Below are positions 36,360 to 43,866 of a stretch of 64,000 bases of DNA, piece by piece (within the stretch, counting starts at the first letter, position 1; each line of letters begins with the position of its first letter). A program made the translations under genes and the position numbers. The stretch spans positions 186,001 to 250,000 of the forward strand of contig WQZS01000001.1 of assembly GCA_009780585.1 (NCBI GenBank). The letters run 5' to 3'. The notes under the pieces were generated by a model. The model was not told where the DNA came from. It ran no database searches and worked only from the letters and a program-made list of their open reading frames with translations. This stretch comes from Defluviitaleaceae bacterium. GTDB lineage: Bacteria; Bacillota; Clostridia; Lachnospirales; WQUN01.

Positions 36360-37691
36360 CTAAGCCTCCTGTTTTTGCCCACATTCAAGGCAGAACTTAC
36401 CGCCGGGGGGCAGCTCGGTATTACAGCCCGTACATTTCCTTACGAAGGACGCGCCGCACTCCACACAAAACTTACCCTTGGGTGTTTTGGCGTTGCACGC
36501 GGGGCAAAGGGTTTCATACGCGCCTATTGCGGGGGCTTGCGCCGCACCTGTTGCCGCGTTCATGCTGTTGTTTACCATGTCGCCCACGTTCCTGCCCAGC
36601 GCGCCCCCTACCCCTGCCATCATGCCCAAGCCGATGCCCATGTTGCTCATTTGCCCGACGCCTTCGTTGCCCGCCACGCGCTCGGCTACGTCGAAGCCGC
36701 GCTCGTCCTGATAGGTGTAGCCTTCCAAGGCGCGTTTTTGCGCCAAGCCCTGCGCCTCGATAATCATGCGCTGGGCTTGGGTTTCCTGGTCGATCAGCCC
36801 GGTTTGTTGGCGCAGCTTCGCTTCCGCCAAGTCGGCGTATTGGCGGAAGTGCAGCTCCTTAAACCGCTTATAATTGCCGTCTTCTTCGGGCTTTACGATT
36901 GTGGTAACGAAAAAACGCTCCATGGATATGCCGTAATCCATAAAATCCGGCGAAAACAATCCGTGCAGCGTTTCCGACAAGGTAAGCAAATGTTCGTCGA
37001 TTTCAAATATATTAATCCTCTCCCGCTTTATGTAGGCGGAGAGGTGGTTCTTAATCCGCGTATTCAAGAACGCACGCATCTTCTGTACGAACCCTTGGTG
37101 GGTGATGTAATTTTCCGTCCCCACGATCTTAACCAGCAGCCTGCGCGAATCATCCACCCGCAGCGACATTTCGCCCGACGCGCCGATTTGTATGGGGAAG
37201 CCGTAGGTCGGCTCCACGTATTCCAGCTTGCTGTCCGTCCCCCACTTTATAGCCATTTGCTCGGTTTTGTTAATGAAATACACTTCGCAATGGAAGGGCG
37301 TGACGCCCCCCGTCGCCGCTTTAAAGAACTTACCCACCAACGGCAGGTTCTGTGTTTCCAGCGTATGCCGCCCCGGGCCGAAGAGGTCGAGGGCTCGGCC
37401 GTTCATAAAGAAGATAGCCTCCTGCGATTCATGTACGATGAGTTGGCTACCGGTGGTAAAGTCCTGCAAGGGGTGCTTCCATATAAATGTGTCGTTACCA
37501 CCCTCGTACTCGATTACGCTTGCGAAGCCCTTTTCCTTAATGCGTTGGGCTAGGTTGTCGGAGTTGAGGCTGTCGGCAACGTTACCGAGGTTGATATTTT
37601 GGGAAAGTCGTTGGGCGGTTTGGCTATCGGCTAGCCCTGCCGTGGGGTCGGCGGCTACGCGGTTGAATAGGTTGGTGATGGGGTTGGGCAT
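36360..37691 (-). CDS. SPFH-domain protein with C-terminal double zinc ribbon
   Basis: The protein has 443 residues. The SPFH (Band 7) core spans about 70-330, with SQLIVHESQEAIFFMNG and FGPGRHTLET at its start and RERINIFEIDEHL, DYGISMERFFV and ELHFRQYADLAEAKLRQQ later. A Gly-rich segment follows (GLGMMAGVGGALGRNVGDM). The C-terminus holds two zinc ribbons: CPACNAKTPKGKFCVECG and CTGCNTELPPGGKFCLECG. This YdjI-like group forms membrane-associated oligomers whose targets are unknown. There is no N-terminal membrane helix; attachment may come from the partner gene downstream. AGGAGG lies before the ATG. Confidence 0.88.
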   Translation of the reverse strand: MPNPITNLFNRVAADPTAGLADSQTAQRLSQNINLGNVADSLNSDNLAQRIKEKGFASVIEYEGGNDTFIWKHPLQDFTTGSQLIVHESQEAIFFMNGRALDLFGPGRHTLETQNLPLVGKFFKAATGGVTPFHCEVYFINKTEQMAIKWGTDSKLEYVEPTYGFPIQIGASGEMSLRVDDSRRLLVKIVGTENYITHQGFVQKMRAFLNTRIKNHLSAYIKRERINIFEIDEHLLTLSETLHGLFSPDFMDYGISMERFFVTTIVKPEEDGNYKRFKELHFRQYADLAEAKLRQQTGLIDQETQAQRMIIEAQGLAQKRALEGYTYQDERGFDVAERVAGNEGVGQMSNMGIGLGMMAGVGGALGRNVGDMVNNSMNAATGAAQAPAIGAYETLCPACNAKTPKGKFCVECGASFVRKCTGCNTELPPGGKFCLECGQKQEA

Positions 37692-37781
37692 GGTATATTC
37701 CTCCTTTAATTAAGATGGCTTGATAATTGCATTGCTTTGTAGTACATTATCATTACAAATCATTAATGAGGAGTGGAATAT

Positions 37782-38081
37782 ATGGCCACCATTCAAGTAC
37801 GTGTGGATGATCGGGTTAAATCATCCGTCGAAGAGCTTTTCGGCAAATTGGGCATGGACGTTTCCACCGCCGTACGCATGTTTTTTTCCGCCGCGCTTGA
37901 ATACGACGGCATCCCCTTCGCGCTGCGCCGCACCCCTAATGCCCGCTTGCGCGCCGCCATCGAGGAAGCCGAGCAGATTGCGGCGGATATAAAAGCCGGA
38001 AGACGTAAACCTTATGCGACCGCGGAAGAAATGTTCGCCGCGATGGACGCCGAAGACGAAGCGGAGGGGTATGATGTATAA
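37782..38081 (+). CDS. dinJ: RelB/DinJ-family antitoxin (second copy)
   Basis: The antitoxin has 99 residues. Its ribbon-helix-helix start is IQVRVDDRVKSSVEELFGKLGMDVSTAVRMFFSAAL. The C-terminal part is YATAEEMFAAMDAEDEAEG. The start is ATG 37782, with GAGGAG 7 bases upstream. It overlaps the toxin gene by 8 bases. It is divergent from the SPFH gene across an 90-base gap. Confidence 0.92.
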   Translation: MATIQVRVDDRVKSSVEELFGKLGMDVSTAVRMFFSAALEYDGIPFALRRTPNARLRAAIEEAEQIAADIKAGRRKPYATAEEMFAAMDAEDEAEGYDV

Positions 38082-38355
38082 GGTTGACACATCCGTTAAG
38101 TTTAAACGGAATCGCCGTTTATTGTCTAAGCGCGGGTATGACATTTCTTTATTAGACCAAACTGTCAAATTATTAGCTTCCGGCGACCCCCTACCCCCTA
38201 AATACCGTGACCATGCTTTAAAGGGAAATTACAAAGATTACCGCGAATGTCATGTAGACGGTATGGGGGATTGGTTGCTCATTTATAAAAAGTTTAATGA
38301 TACGCTCCTTTTAATATTGACTGAAACGGGTACTCATTCGGATTTGTTTGGGTAA
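38074..38355 (+). CDS. yafQ: YafQ-type mRNA interferase toxin (second copy)
   Basis: The toxin has 93 residues with the YafQ catalytic set: DHALKG, ECHVDGMGDW and TGTHSDLFG. It is clearly related to the toxin at 35050 (shared PPKYRDHALKGNYKDYRECH-like core) but well diverged, so each probably matches its own antitoxin. The start at 38074 has GGAGG 6 bases upstream; 38071 is also possible. Confidence 0.92.
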   Translation: MYKVDTSVKFKRNRRLLSKRGYDISLLDQTVKLLASGDPLPPKYRDHALKGNYKDYRECHVDGMGDWLLIYKKFNDTLLLILTETGTHSDLFG

Positions 38356-38376
38356 AAATATCCTAACAATATCATT

Positions 38377-38942
38377 TCATTCTTCATCAAGAGATTCTTT
38401 GCACAAATCTAAAAATTCCATTAAAATTATTTGATTAACCGCTTCTTCTACCAAGTCGTGTTTTTGAAACAAATACATTTTTATAAAAGTAAACATTGTT
38501 AGGGAAACTATTAGTGTTAGTTCAATTCCAATTGCAAATAATTGGCTAGTGTTGGATGAATTGCTATTAAAAATGAATTTGTTATAAATCTTGTAATTAT
38601 AATGGTAATTAATGCGGCCGCTAGCGATAATAATGACGGATAAAATATCATTCTCTTTAAATCATAATCAATTTTACAATTTTCTTCACAAACATCTAAA
38701 AAGGTAATAATTTTACTTTTTTCATTCCATTTTTCTCTTTTACTGATTAATCGGAATGTATCTTTTACATGCCCCTTTTCATAAAACAGGGAGTTATAAG
38801 TATCCTTTTTTACTTTGTAAGAATTTGAATAACCCTTGAATAAATCATAAAAATCATTTTTAAAACATTCATTCTCATGATCAATTTTTAATAAATTAAA
38901 AAATTCTTTTCTTTGCCTTCTTAATTTTTTGTTTGTATTCAT
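38377..38942 (-). pseudogene. AT-rich two-helix membrane protein, frameshifted companion of the TIR gene
   Basis: An intact frame runs 38942-38517 (141 residues, polar N-terminal domain and a membrane helix LLSLAAALITIIITRFI). A second frame then carries SNTSQLFAIGIELTLIVSLT, a second membrane helix, and a charged tail ending LCKESLDEE at 38377. The two join if one T is added to a five-T run at about 38575. The product would be about 188 residues with two membrane helices. It may be a pseudogene, a slippage-controlled gene, or a sequencing error. Its AT content is much higher than that of the neighbours. The start lies 55 bases after the TIR gene stop on the same strand, so it is probably co-transcribed. 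No known family is recognised. Confidence 0.6.
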
Positions 38943-38997
38943 TTGATTTCTCTCCTTTTTATTTTTGTTTGATTCAAAGACAACCTTACAATTTTAA

Positions 38998-41679
38998 TTA
39001 CCGGGGGTCAAACAGTTGCCAATTACCGACATGCAAATTGCTAGCTAACCCACCAGTAGTTACTACCGTTCCGTCAGCCCGTAATCCAACGACGTAATCC
39101 AACCCTGTTGCAATAGCTACGATATCACGCCATCCATTGGTATTTACACTACTATTACGCGCACCTCCTGTCGTTACCACCGTCCCGTCAGCCCGTAAAC
39201 CAACGATGTGGCTAGGCCCTGCTGTAATGGCTACAATATCGCGCCAACCATTGGTATTAAGCTGACCCTGTACATGTAAATTATTTCCCACCGCTATTAC
39301 GGTACCGTCCAACCGTAAACCAACGGTGTAGGTAGACCCTGCTGTAATGGCTACAATACCACGCCAATCAGTGGTATTACGTTGATCATGAAAATTATTC
39401 CCCACCGTTATTACAGTCCCGTCCGACTTTAAACCAACGGTGTGAATAGACCCCGCTGTAATGGCTACGATATCGTGCCAATCATTGGTATTAAGTTGAC
39501 CATGTAAATTATCTCCCACCGCAATTACGGTACCGTTCGACCGTAAACCAACGGTATGCCCGCTCCCCGCTGCAATGGCTACAATATCGCGCCAATCATT
39601 GGTATTAAGTTGACCATAAAAATTATCTCCCACCGATACTACGGTACCGTCCGACCGTAAACCAACGGTATGCCCGCTCCCCGCTGCAATGGCTACAATA
39701 TCGCGCCAACCACTAATAATCACAAACTTTGCTAATAAGTCACCGGTAATTGGAGTCATTGTAACCGTACCATTCTCATGTAAACCCAAAATATATGGTC
39801 GATTAGTTCCACTTGTTTCGATAGCGGCTTTCATTGAATTCCTTATTTTAGCAAGTGCTCCTATGTGTACACGTTCCGCTGCCATGTTGTATAAATACGG
39901 ACCTCCCATCACAATCAATGTGACCAAAACGGCACATGATGCCAAAATAATTATCAATTTATTTCGTTTTTTTATAGAAAGAATCTTCGCTTGTTTTTTG
40001 ATTTCCCGCAAACGTTCGGATAATATGCGCATTTGTTTAGGCGCGTCTTTATAGTTCTTTAATTGGTTGAAAATATTTATTGCATCTAAATATTTTTCCA
40101 TTTGCGCTAAATTTACCGCACGCTTATATTCTTCTTCCTGCGCTTGTTCTTTGATTTCCCGTAAACGATCGGATAATATGCGTATTTGTTCGGGTGCGTC
40201 TTTATAATTTTTTAATTGATCGAAAATAGTTATTGCATCTAAATATTTTTCTTTTTGTGCTAAATTAACCGCACGCTCATATTCTTCTTCCTGCCGTTCC
40301 CGGCATCGGGCAAGTTCTGTTTCTGCGTTTTCAAAGTCTTGCAAACCTTCCAAAATCCTAATTGCTTCGTCTAAGCTATCGGTGTATTCACATAATCTTG
40401 ACGCTTCTTTTAATAACGCCCGCTTCCGTTTGGTTTCCGCACGTTCATTCACGAGTCGCTTGCTGTTTTCATCATAGCCAATGATTATCCGTTTGTACCC
40501 CGCGTCTGCGAAGCGCAAAGCGCGTTGGTATAGGTTTCTTTCTTCCAACCCTTCGCCGCAATCGTTTAATTGTTCCTCGTGTGTATATCCGTATTCTACC
40601 AGCAACAACCCCACATATGCCTTTGCGTTTTCCGGGTCGATGTTAAGGGCTTGGTCCAGCAATTGCTGCGCTTTGTCAAATTCCTTATCCTCGATGGATA
40701 TAAACGCGCGCTTGATTAACGGTACCGCTCCGCTTACGTCTGCCGTTTGGACAACGGTTTGCGCTTGCGTTTTCGTCGCTCCCTCCGAGCCTGTTACTTT
40801 TTTCACACCCCGCACCAAGTCCTGTATAAACCCGATTTTACCCATATCCATCGCTTGGAAAGCGGTTAATTCGTCCGGCATTTCGTACGCGTCCATATCG
40901 CGGTAGCAGGGTATCAAAAGGCGCGAACGGTCGGTTTTCATCAGCGCCAAATAACGGCTCCATTCGTTCTTCACCCACACGGCGTTGAGGTATTCGGGCT
41001 TGGTGCCGATCACCAGCATCACCTTCGCCGTGTTGAGCGCGTTGAATATATAAGGCTCGTATTGTCTGCCTATTTTTTCCTCCAGGGTGATTTTGGCGAA
41101 GAAAACACGCAAGCCTTCTTTGGTGAGCTGATAATAGATATCCTGCGCCAGCGTACTGTCCTTGGTGCGGCTTCCGCCGTCGGTGGATTCTTTATAACAG
41201 ATGAAAACGTCGTAGGGTTCCTCTTGGTTGGACACGGCGAGGATATCGCGCTGGATTTCGTGTATGCGCTTGGCGGCTTCTTCGTACAAGCCGTGGGTGT
41301 ATGTATCGGGCGCGTTTTCCAACGCGGCGATGTAATCCGCGTCCGTTAGGATGGACGCGAACTGCGTGCGGTGGCAGGTGGGTACGCGCTCGTAGGTTTT
41401 GGGATCCTCCACGTATTCGATGCCGTAACGGCACAGCACCACGCACCAATGGGCTTCGGCGTTTACAGGGTCCTCGGTGAGGATGCTCTCGTAAGCGGCG
41501 AGGGCTTTGTCAAATTCGTGGTGACGGCGGAAGTGGTTGGCGCGGTTAAAGAGGTTGACGATGCGTTCGTCGTTCGCCTTGGGCAGCGTGGACGTTACCC
41601 CGCAGGAGTCGCATGTGCCGATTAACGCGTTAACATCGGCGGAGATATCGCCCCCGCACATCTTGCATTTGAATGTCAT
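38998..41679 (-). CDS. TIR-domain protein: zinc ribbon, TIR, TPR-like repeats, membrane helix, RCC1 repeats
   Basis: The protein has 893 residues. The order is: zinc ribbon (CKMCGG at 5-10, CDSCG at 23-27), helical TPR-like segment (about 40-140), TIR domain (about 155-290), TPR-like repeats (about 320-565), one membrane helix (about 574-592), then RCC1-type beta-propeller repeats of 39 residues (about 630-893). The TIR domain has YDVFICYKEST, GLRVFFAKITLEEKIG and a candidate catalytic Glu239 in AVWVKNEWSRY, as in NAD-cleaving TIR enzymes. With TIR inside, the propeller would be outside the membrane. This suggests a sensor-effector, perhaps for defence or signalling; this is inferred. A 153-bp tandem duplication codes for residues 464-565. 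The leader carries a tetranucleotide repeat and a strong terminator. Confidence 0.85.
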   Translation of the reverse strand: MTFKCKMCGGDISADVNALIGTCDSCGVTSTLPKANDERIVNLFNRANHFRRHHEFDKALAAYESILTEDPVNAEAHWCVVLCRYGIEYVEDPKTYERVPTCHRTQFASILTDADYIAALENAPDTYTHGLYEEAAKRIHEIQRDILAVSNQEEPYDVFICYKESTDGGSRTKDSTLAQDIYYQLTKEGLRVFFAKITLEEKIGRQYEPYIFNALNTAKVMLVIGTKPEYLNAVWVKNEWSRYLALMKTDRSRLLIPCYRDMDAYEMPDELTAFQAMDMGKIGFIQDLVRGVKKVTGSEGATKTQAQTVVQTADVSGAVPLIKRAFISIEDKEFDKAQQLLDQALNIDPENAKAYVGLLLVEYGYTHEEQLNDCGEGLEERNLYQRALRFADAGYKRIIIGYDENSKRLVNERAETKRKRALLKEASRLCEYTDSLDEAIRILEGLQDFENAETELARCRERQEEEYERAVNLAQKEKYLDAITIFDQLKNYKDAPEQIRILSDRLREIKEQAQEEEYKRAVNLAQMEKYLDAINIFNQLKNYKDAPKQMRILSERLREIKKQAKILSIKKRNKLIIILASCAVLVTLIVMGGPYLYNMAAERVHIGALAKIRNSMKAAIETSGTNRPYILGLHENGTVTMTPITGDLLAKFVIISGWRDIVAIAAGSGHTVGLRSDGTVVSVGDNFYGQLNTNDWRDIVAIAAGSGHTVGLRSNGTVIAVGDNLHGQLNTNDWHDIVAITAGSIHTVGLKSDGTVITVGNNFHDQRNTTDWRGIVAITAGSTYTVGLRLDGTVIAVGNNLHVQGQLNTNGWRDIVAITAGPSHIVGLRADGTVVTTGGARNSSVNTNGWRDIVAIATGLDYVVGLRADGTVVTTGGLASNLHVGNWQLFDPR
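39000..39720. repeat. 117-bp tandem repeats encoding RCC1 units
   Basis: About six head-to-tail copies of a 117-bp unit encode GWRDIVAIAAGSGHTVGL and the following 21 residues of each 39-residue blade. Adjacent copies are close to identical at the DNA level, so unit number could change by recombination. Confidence 0.85.
39985..40290. repeat. 153-bp tandem duplication in the TIR gene
   Basis: Residues 464-514 and 515-565 are near copies (both contain RAVNLAQ, EKYLDAI and QLKNYKDAP), so the DNA was duplicated once in frame just before the membrane helix. Confidence 0.85.
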
Positions 41680-41703
41680 GGCTGCACCTCTGATTTTATT
41701 GGT

Positions 41704-41745
41704 AAAAAAATAACCGTTCGCCGTGACTGCGTCACGGCGAACGGT
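41704..41745 (-). terminator. Strong terminator between the leader repeat and the TIR gene
   Basis: A perfect 15-bp stem (ACCGTTCGCCGTGAC and complement) with a 3-base loop is followed on the minus strand by TATTTTTTT. Only 24 bases remain to the TIR start codon, so TIR transcription needs read-through or a promoter inside the terminator. Confidence 0.85.
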
Positions 41746-41772
41746 CTGTATTGTTAAACGGAAAACGCCTAG

Positions 41773-41835
<63 letters not shown>

Positions 41836-41931
41836 GTTTTCACCCCCGTTTTGTCGTATTATGGTAACACATTACGGCGTGTTTTGCAAGGATTAAAGGG
41901 TGTTTCGGCAGGTGTTGCGGGGGTGGTTGGG

Positions 41932-42321
41932 TTAAATTAATTTTGTTAAAAATTCCACAGGTGTCATGATGAACGGTTCGGTTGGATAATGCTTGGCGTT
42001 CCCCGTGATTAGGATGGCTTGGCCTGCCAACGCTGTATCGTAAAAAAATCGGTCACTTTCGTCCGTGAAAGGTACGGCACTTTTCTTCGGAATAACGGCT
42101 TTACCATATTTTCTGATGTTGTTTATCAATTCGTCAATTTGATGTTGTGAAAAGCTAAGCCGTGGACGTGAAAGGACAGCGTTATATTCCCTTAAAATTT
42201 CTTCACAATAACAGGGGACGATTTTACCATCCGGTATCAAATGGATAACCTTGGCGGGGTTTCCATCATGCGACCATAACGCAGAAACAAGGATGTTAGT
42301 ATCCAATACCGCGCAAATCAT
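41932..42321 (-). CDS. PIN-domain toxin
   Basis: This ribonuclease-type toxin has 129 residues. PIN acidic residues are visible: VLDTNILVSAL (Asp near residue 6), a central Glu in EEILREYN, and FTDESDRFFYDTALAG with LITGNAKHY near the end. It belongs to the PIN group annotated as putative toxin components. The ATG overlaps the antitoxin stop (TAATG). Its antitoxin is RelB/DinJ-like rather than a VapB/AbrB type. Confidence 0.88.
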   Translation of the reverse strand: MICAVLDTNILVSALWSHDGNPAKVIHLIPDGKIVPCYCEEILREYNAVLSRPRLSFSQHQIDELINNIRKYGKAVIPKKSAVPFTDESDRFFYDTALAGQAILITGNAKHYPTEPFIMTPVEFLTKLI

Positions 42322-42623
42322 TATTTTGCCCCCTGTGTCTTCATTTCCAAACGGGCGGCTTTGATTTCCGCATTAATTTCGTCATCATTTAAAAAGCCCC
42401 GCTCAGCGGCATTAGCTCTCATATCGTCCAACAACTTATGGAACTTTACAGCTTCATTGTCCGCCATATGGATTTTGAAAGGTATCGCCCGTTCGGAAAC
42501 CATTTGACGTACGAAAATATTAATGGCTGTTGATAATGTCATACCCATCGAATTAGCAACAAAGTCCGCATCCTTTTTTACGGAGCGGTCTATTTTTACA
42601 TTCAAACTTGCCAAGGCACTCAT
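42321..42623 (-). CDS. RelB/DinJ-like antitoxin paired with the PIN toxin
   Basis: The antitoxin has 100 residues. The N-terminal ribbon-helix-helix is ASLNVKIDRSVKKDADFVANSMGMTLSTAINIFV. The C-terminal part is charged (EINAEIKAARLEMKTQ). AAGGAGG lies before the ATG. An 8-bp inverted repeat upstream is a likely operator. The ncRNA copy 2 terminator ends about 90 bases upstream. Confidence 0.88.
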   Translation of the reverse strand: MSALASLNVKIDRSVKKDADFVANSMGMTLSTAINIFVRQMVSERAIPFKIHMADNEAVKFHKLLDDMRANAAERGFLNDDEINAEIKAARLEMKTQGAK

Positions 42624-42665
42624 CGAAGCACCTCCTTAAAAAGATACAATAACCGTAACAACAGT

Positions 42666-42693
42666 TTCGCCTATTGTCAATATATTAGGCGAA
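42666..42693. promoter_or_regulatory. Inverted-repeat operator upstream of the RelB-PIN operon
   Basis: TTCGCCTA and TAGGCGAA are separated by 12 bases and surround a TTGACA-like -35 box (minus strand), fitting autorepression by the ribbon-helix-helix antitoxin. Confidence 0.55.
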
Positions 42694-42710
42694 TATTTTG
42701 TTTATTAATA

Positions 42711-42755
42711 TAGAAAACCCTGCGCAAGAGCATTGAAATAAGCCCACGCGCAGGG
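42711..42755 (-). terminator. Rho-independent terminator of ncRNA copy 2
   Basis: CCCTGCGC and GCGCAGGG arms are followed by TTTTCT on the minus strand. The loop differs from copy 1 but the stem is kept. Confidence 0.75.
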
Positions 42756-43032
42756 TAGTCACTCAGCCGCTCGCACCAATAAAGCGGTCTTCGTGTTGTT
42801 TACGGTTCCTTTTCGTTTTAAAAGTACGTAAAGCAGTCGGGAGGGCCCGTTACATGCATACCCGTAACCCCAATGACGCGGCCGGCCGGTACAGAAGGGT
42901 CGTTTGTGTAAGCCTTGGCGAAGTTGAAAATCGGGAGCATAAGCATCAGGGACGATTGTACGCAGAAATCGGGATGACCGTTTGACGTCAGGGTCGTATG
43001 GATGCCGTCCGTCAATAAGATGACCTCGGCTT
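42711..43032 (-). ncRNA. Structured non-coding RNA, copy 2
   Basis: This is the second copy of the unit at 8702-9023, again with promoter, conserved 5' domain, variable middle and terminator. The conserved stems are AAGCC/GGCTT, GCATC/GATGC, GACC/GGTC and CGATT/AATCG. The loop of the third hairpin is CTGACGTCAAAC here and CTGACTGCACAC in copy 1. A GC-rich palindromic hairpin follows (CCGGCCGG; GGCTGCGCAGCC in copy 1), then the conserved box GGTATGCATGTAACGG. It lies between two toxin-antitoxin operons on the same strand. A 65-codon ORF crosses it but is not conserved in copy 1. Confidence 0.7.
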
Positions 43033-43038
43033 GGGCCC

Positions 43039-43092
43039 ATTATAACGCAATAGAACGCAATGTCAACATAATTTGAATAAGAACTTATGTTT
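43039..43092 (-). promoter_or_regulatory. Promoter and conserved upstream box of ncRNA copy 2
   Basis: TTGACA (43066-43061), 16 bases and TATAAT (43044-43039) on the minus strand. AAACATAAGTTC lies at 43092-43081, the same distance from the -35 box as in copy 1. It resembles the Firmicutes LexA box (GAAC-N4-GTTC) with one mismatch. Confidence 0.75.
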
Positions 43093-43134
43093 GTTTCTCG
43101 GTCGTTCCAACAAAACAAACTTATTACTATAGGA

Positions 43135-43518
43135 TTAACCGATAAATATCACCGCCGCGGGGTATTGGGTCAGCAACGCGTCCGATGTTAGAAACCGCAT
43201 ATTCTCAACCATGGCTTGCGCAAGCAGTATGCGGTCGAACGGGTCTTTATGTATTTTTGGTAATTGGTTGATTGCCAATGCGTGGTTAGCGGTTATTGAT
43301 AATTCGTTGTATCCGTTGTTAACAAGACCATAATATAGTTTATAAGGGTCTACGTTAAAGTCCGAACGGTCAAGCCCTCGCTTTATTACGACTTCCCATA
43401 TGCTTGCCGTACTAAAATACAATACATTGGATTCATCAAGGATATATTCCTCCGCAACGGGGTTTAGTTTACCCAACGCGCTTAATAAAATAATGTTCGT
43501 ATCCAGGAGGATTTTCAT
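43135..43518 (-). CDS. vapC: VapC-like PIN-domain toxin
   Basis: The toxin has 127 residues with the PIN acidic set: ILLDTNIILLSALG (Asp6), SIWEVVIKRGL (Glu), DPFDRILLAQAMVE (Asp) and LTSDALL (Asp). This is the YoeB-independent, Phd-partnered PIN type common in bacteria. The start overlaps the antitoxin stop (ATGA). Confidence 0.92.
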   Translation of the reverse strand: MKILLDTNIILLSALGKLNPVAEEYILDESNVLYFSTASIWEVVIKRGLDRSDFNVDPYKLYYGLVNNGYNELSITANHALAINQLPKIHKDPFDRILLAQAMVENMRFLTSDALLTQYPAAVIFIG

Positions 43519-43754
43519 AGTAAAACGCCTTCAAACATTTCTGCGATTTCGTCCGCCCCCATATCGTTAAAATTATCAGGCACGTTTATGTCCGATAAGA
43601 ATCCAACCCTGCTTCGTTTTGCAACGGGAACATAAGGGACGACCTTAGCCACCGGCTTGCCGGATTTTGCCACGATAAACGATTCGCCTTTCGCAACTTT
43701 GTTTAGCAGCGATGAAAGATGCGTTTTTGCGTCATGAACGTTAACTTGCAACAT
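43515..43754 (-). CDS. Phd/YefM-family antitoxin
   Basis: The antitoxin has 79 residues. It has the Phd fold start LQVNVHDAKTHLSSLLNKVAKGESFIVAKSGKPVAKVVP and a C-terminal toxin-binding tail (DIAEMF-like, EIAEMFEGVLL). I start it at ATG 43754, with AAAGGA 8-9 bases upstream; 43763 is also possible. It forms an operon with vapC. Confidence 0.92.
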   Translation of the reverse strand: MLQVNVHDAKTHLSSLLNKVAKGESFIVAKSGKPVAKVVPYVPVAKRSRVGFLSDINVPDNFNDMGADEIAEMFEGVLL

Positions 43755-43866
43755 TGGCGACATCCTTTATATTAAAATAACCAACCGGACTTAGTTTACT
43801 TTGACAAGGATGTGTTGTCAAATAAACCAATGCGGTTGGATATAAAAATTAACCCCCTGCTGTGTG

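Noticed and set aside
36375-37553. 392-residue open frame antisense to the SPFH gene
   Set aside because: The SPFH protein has clear domains and a ribosome-binding site; the antisense frame has neither.
39000-39720. Regular repeats that might be taken for a CRISPR array
   Set aside because: They are contiguous 117-bp coding repeats with no spacers, encoding RCC1 blades.
42759-43118. 119- and 65-residue frames across ncRNA copy 2
   Set aside because: Copy 1 breaks the same frame with indels, differences fall in hairpin loops, and the longer frame crosses the promoter.
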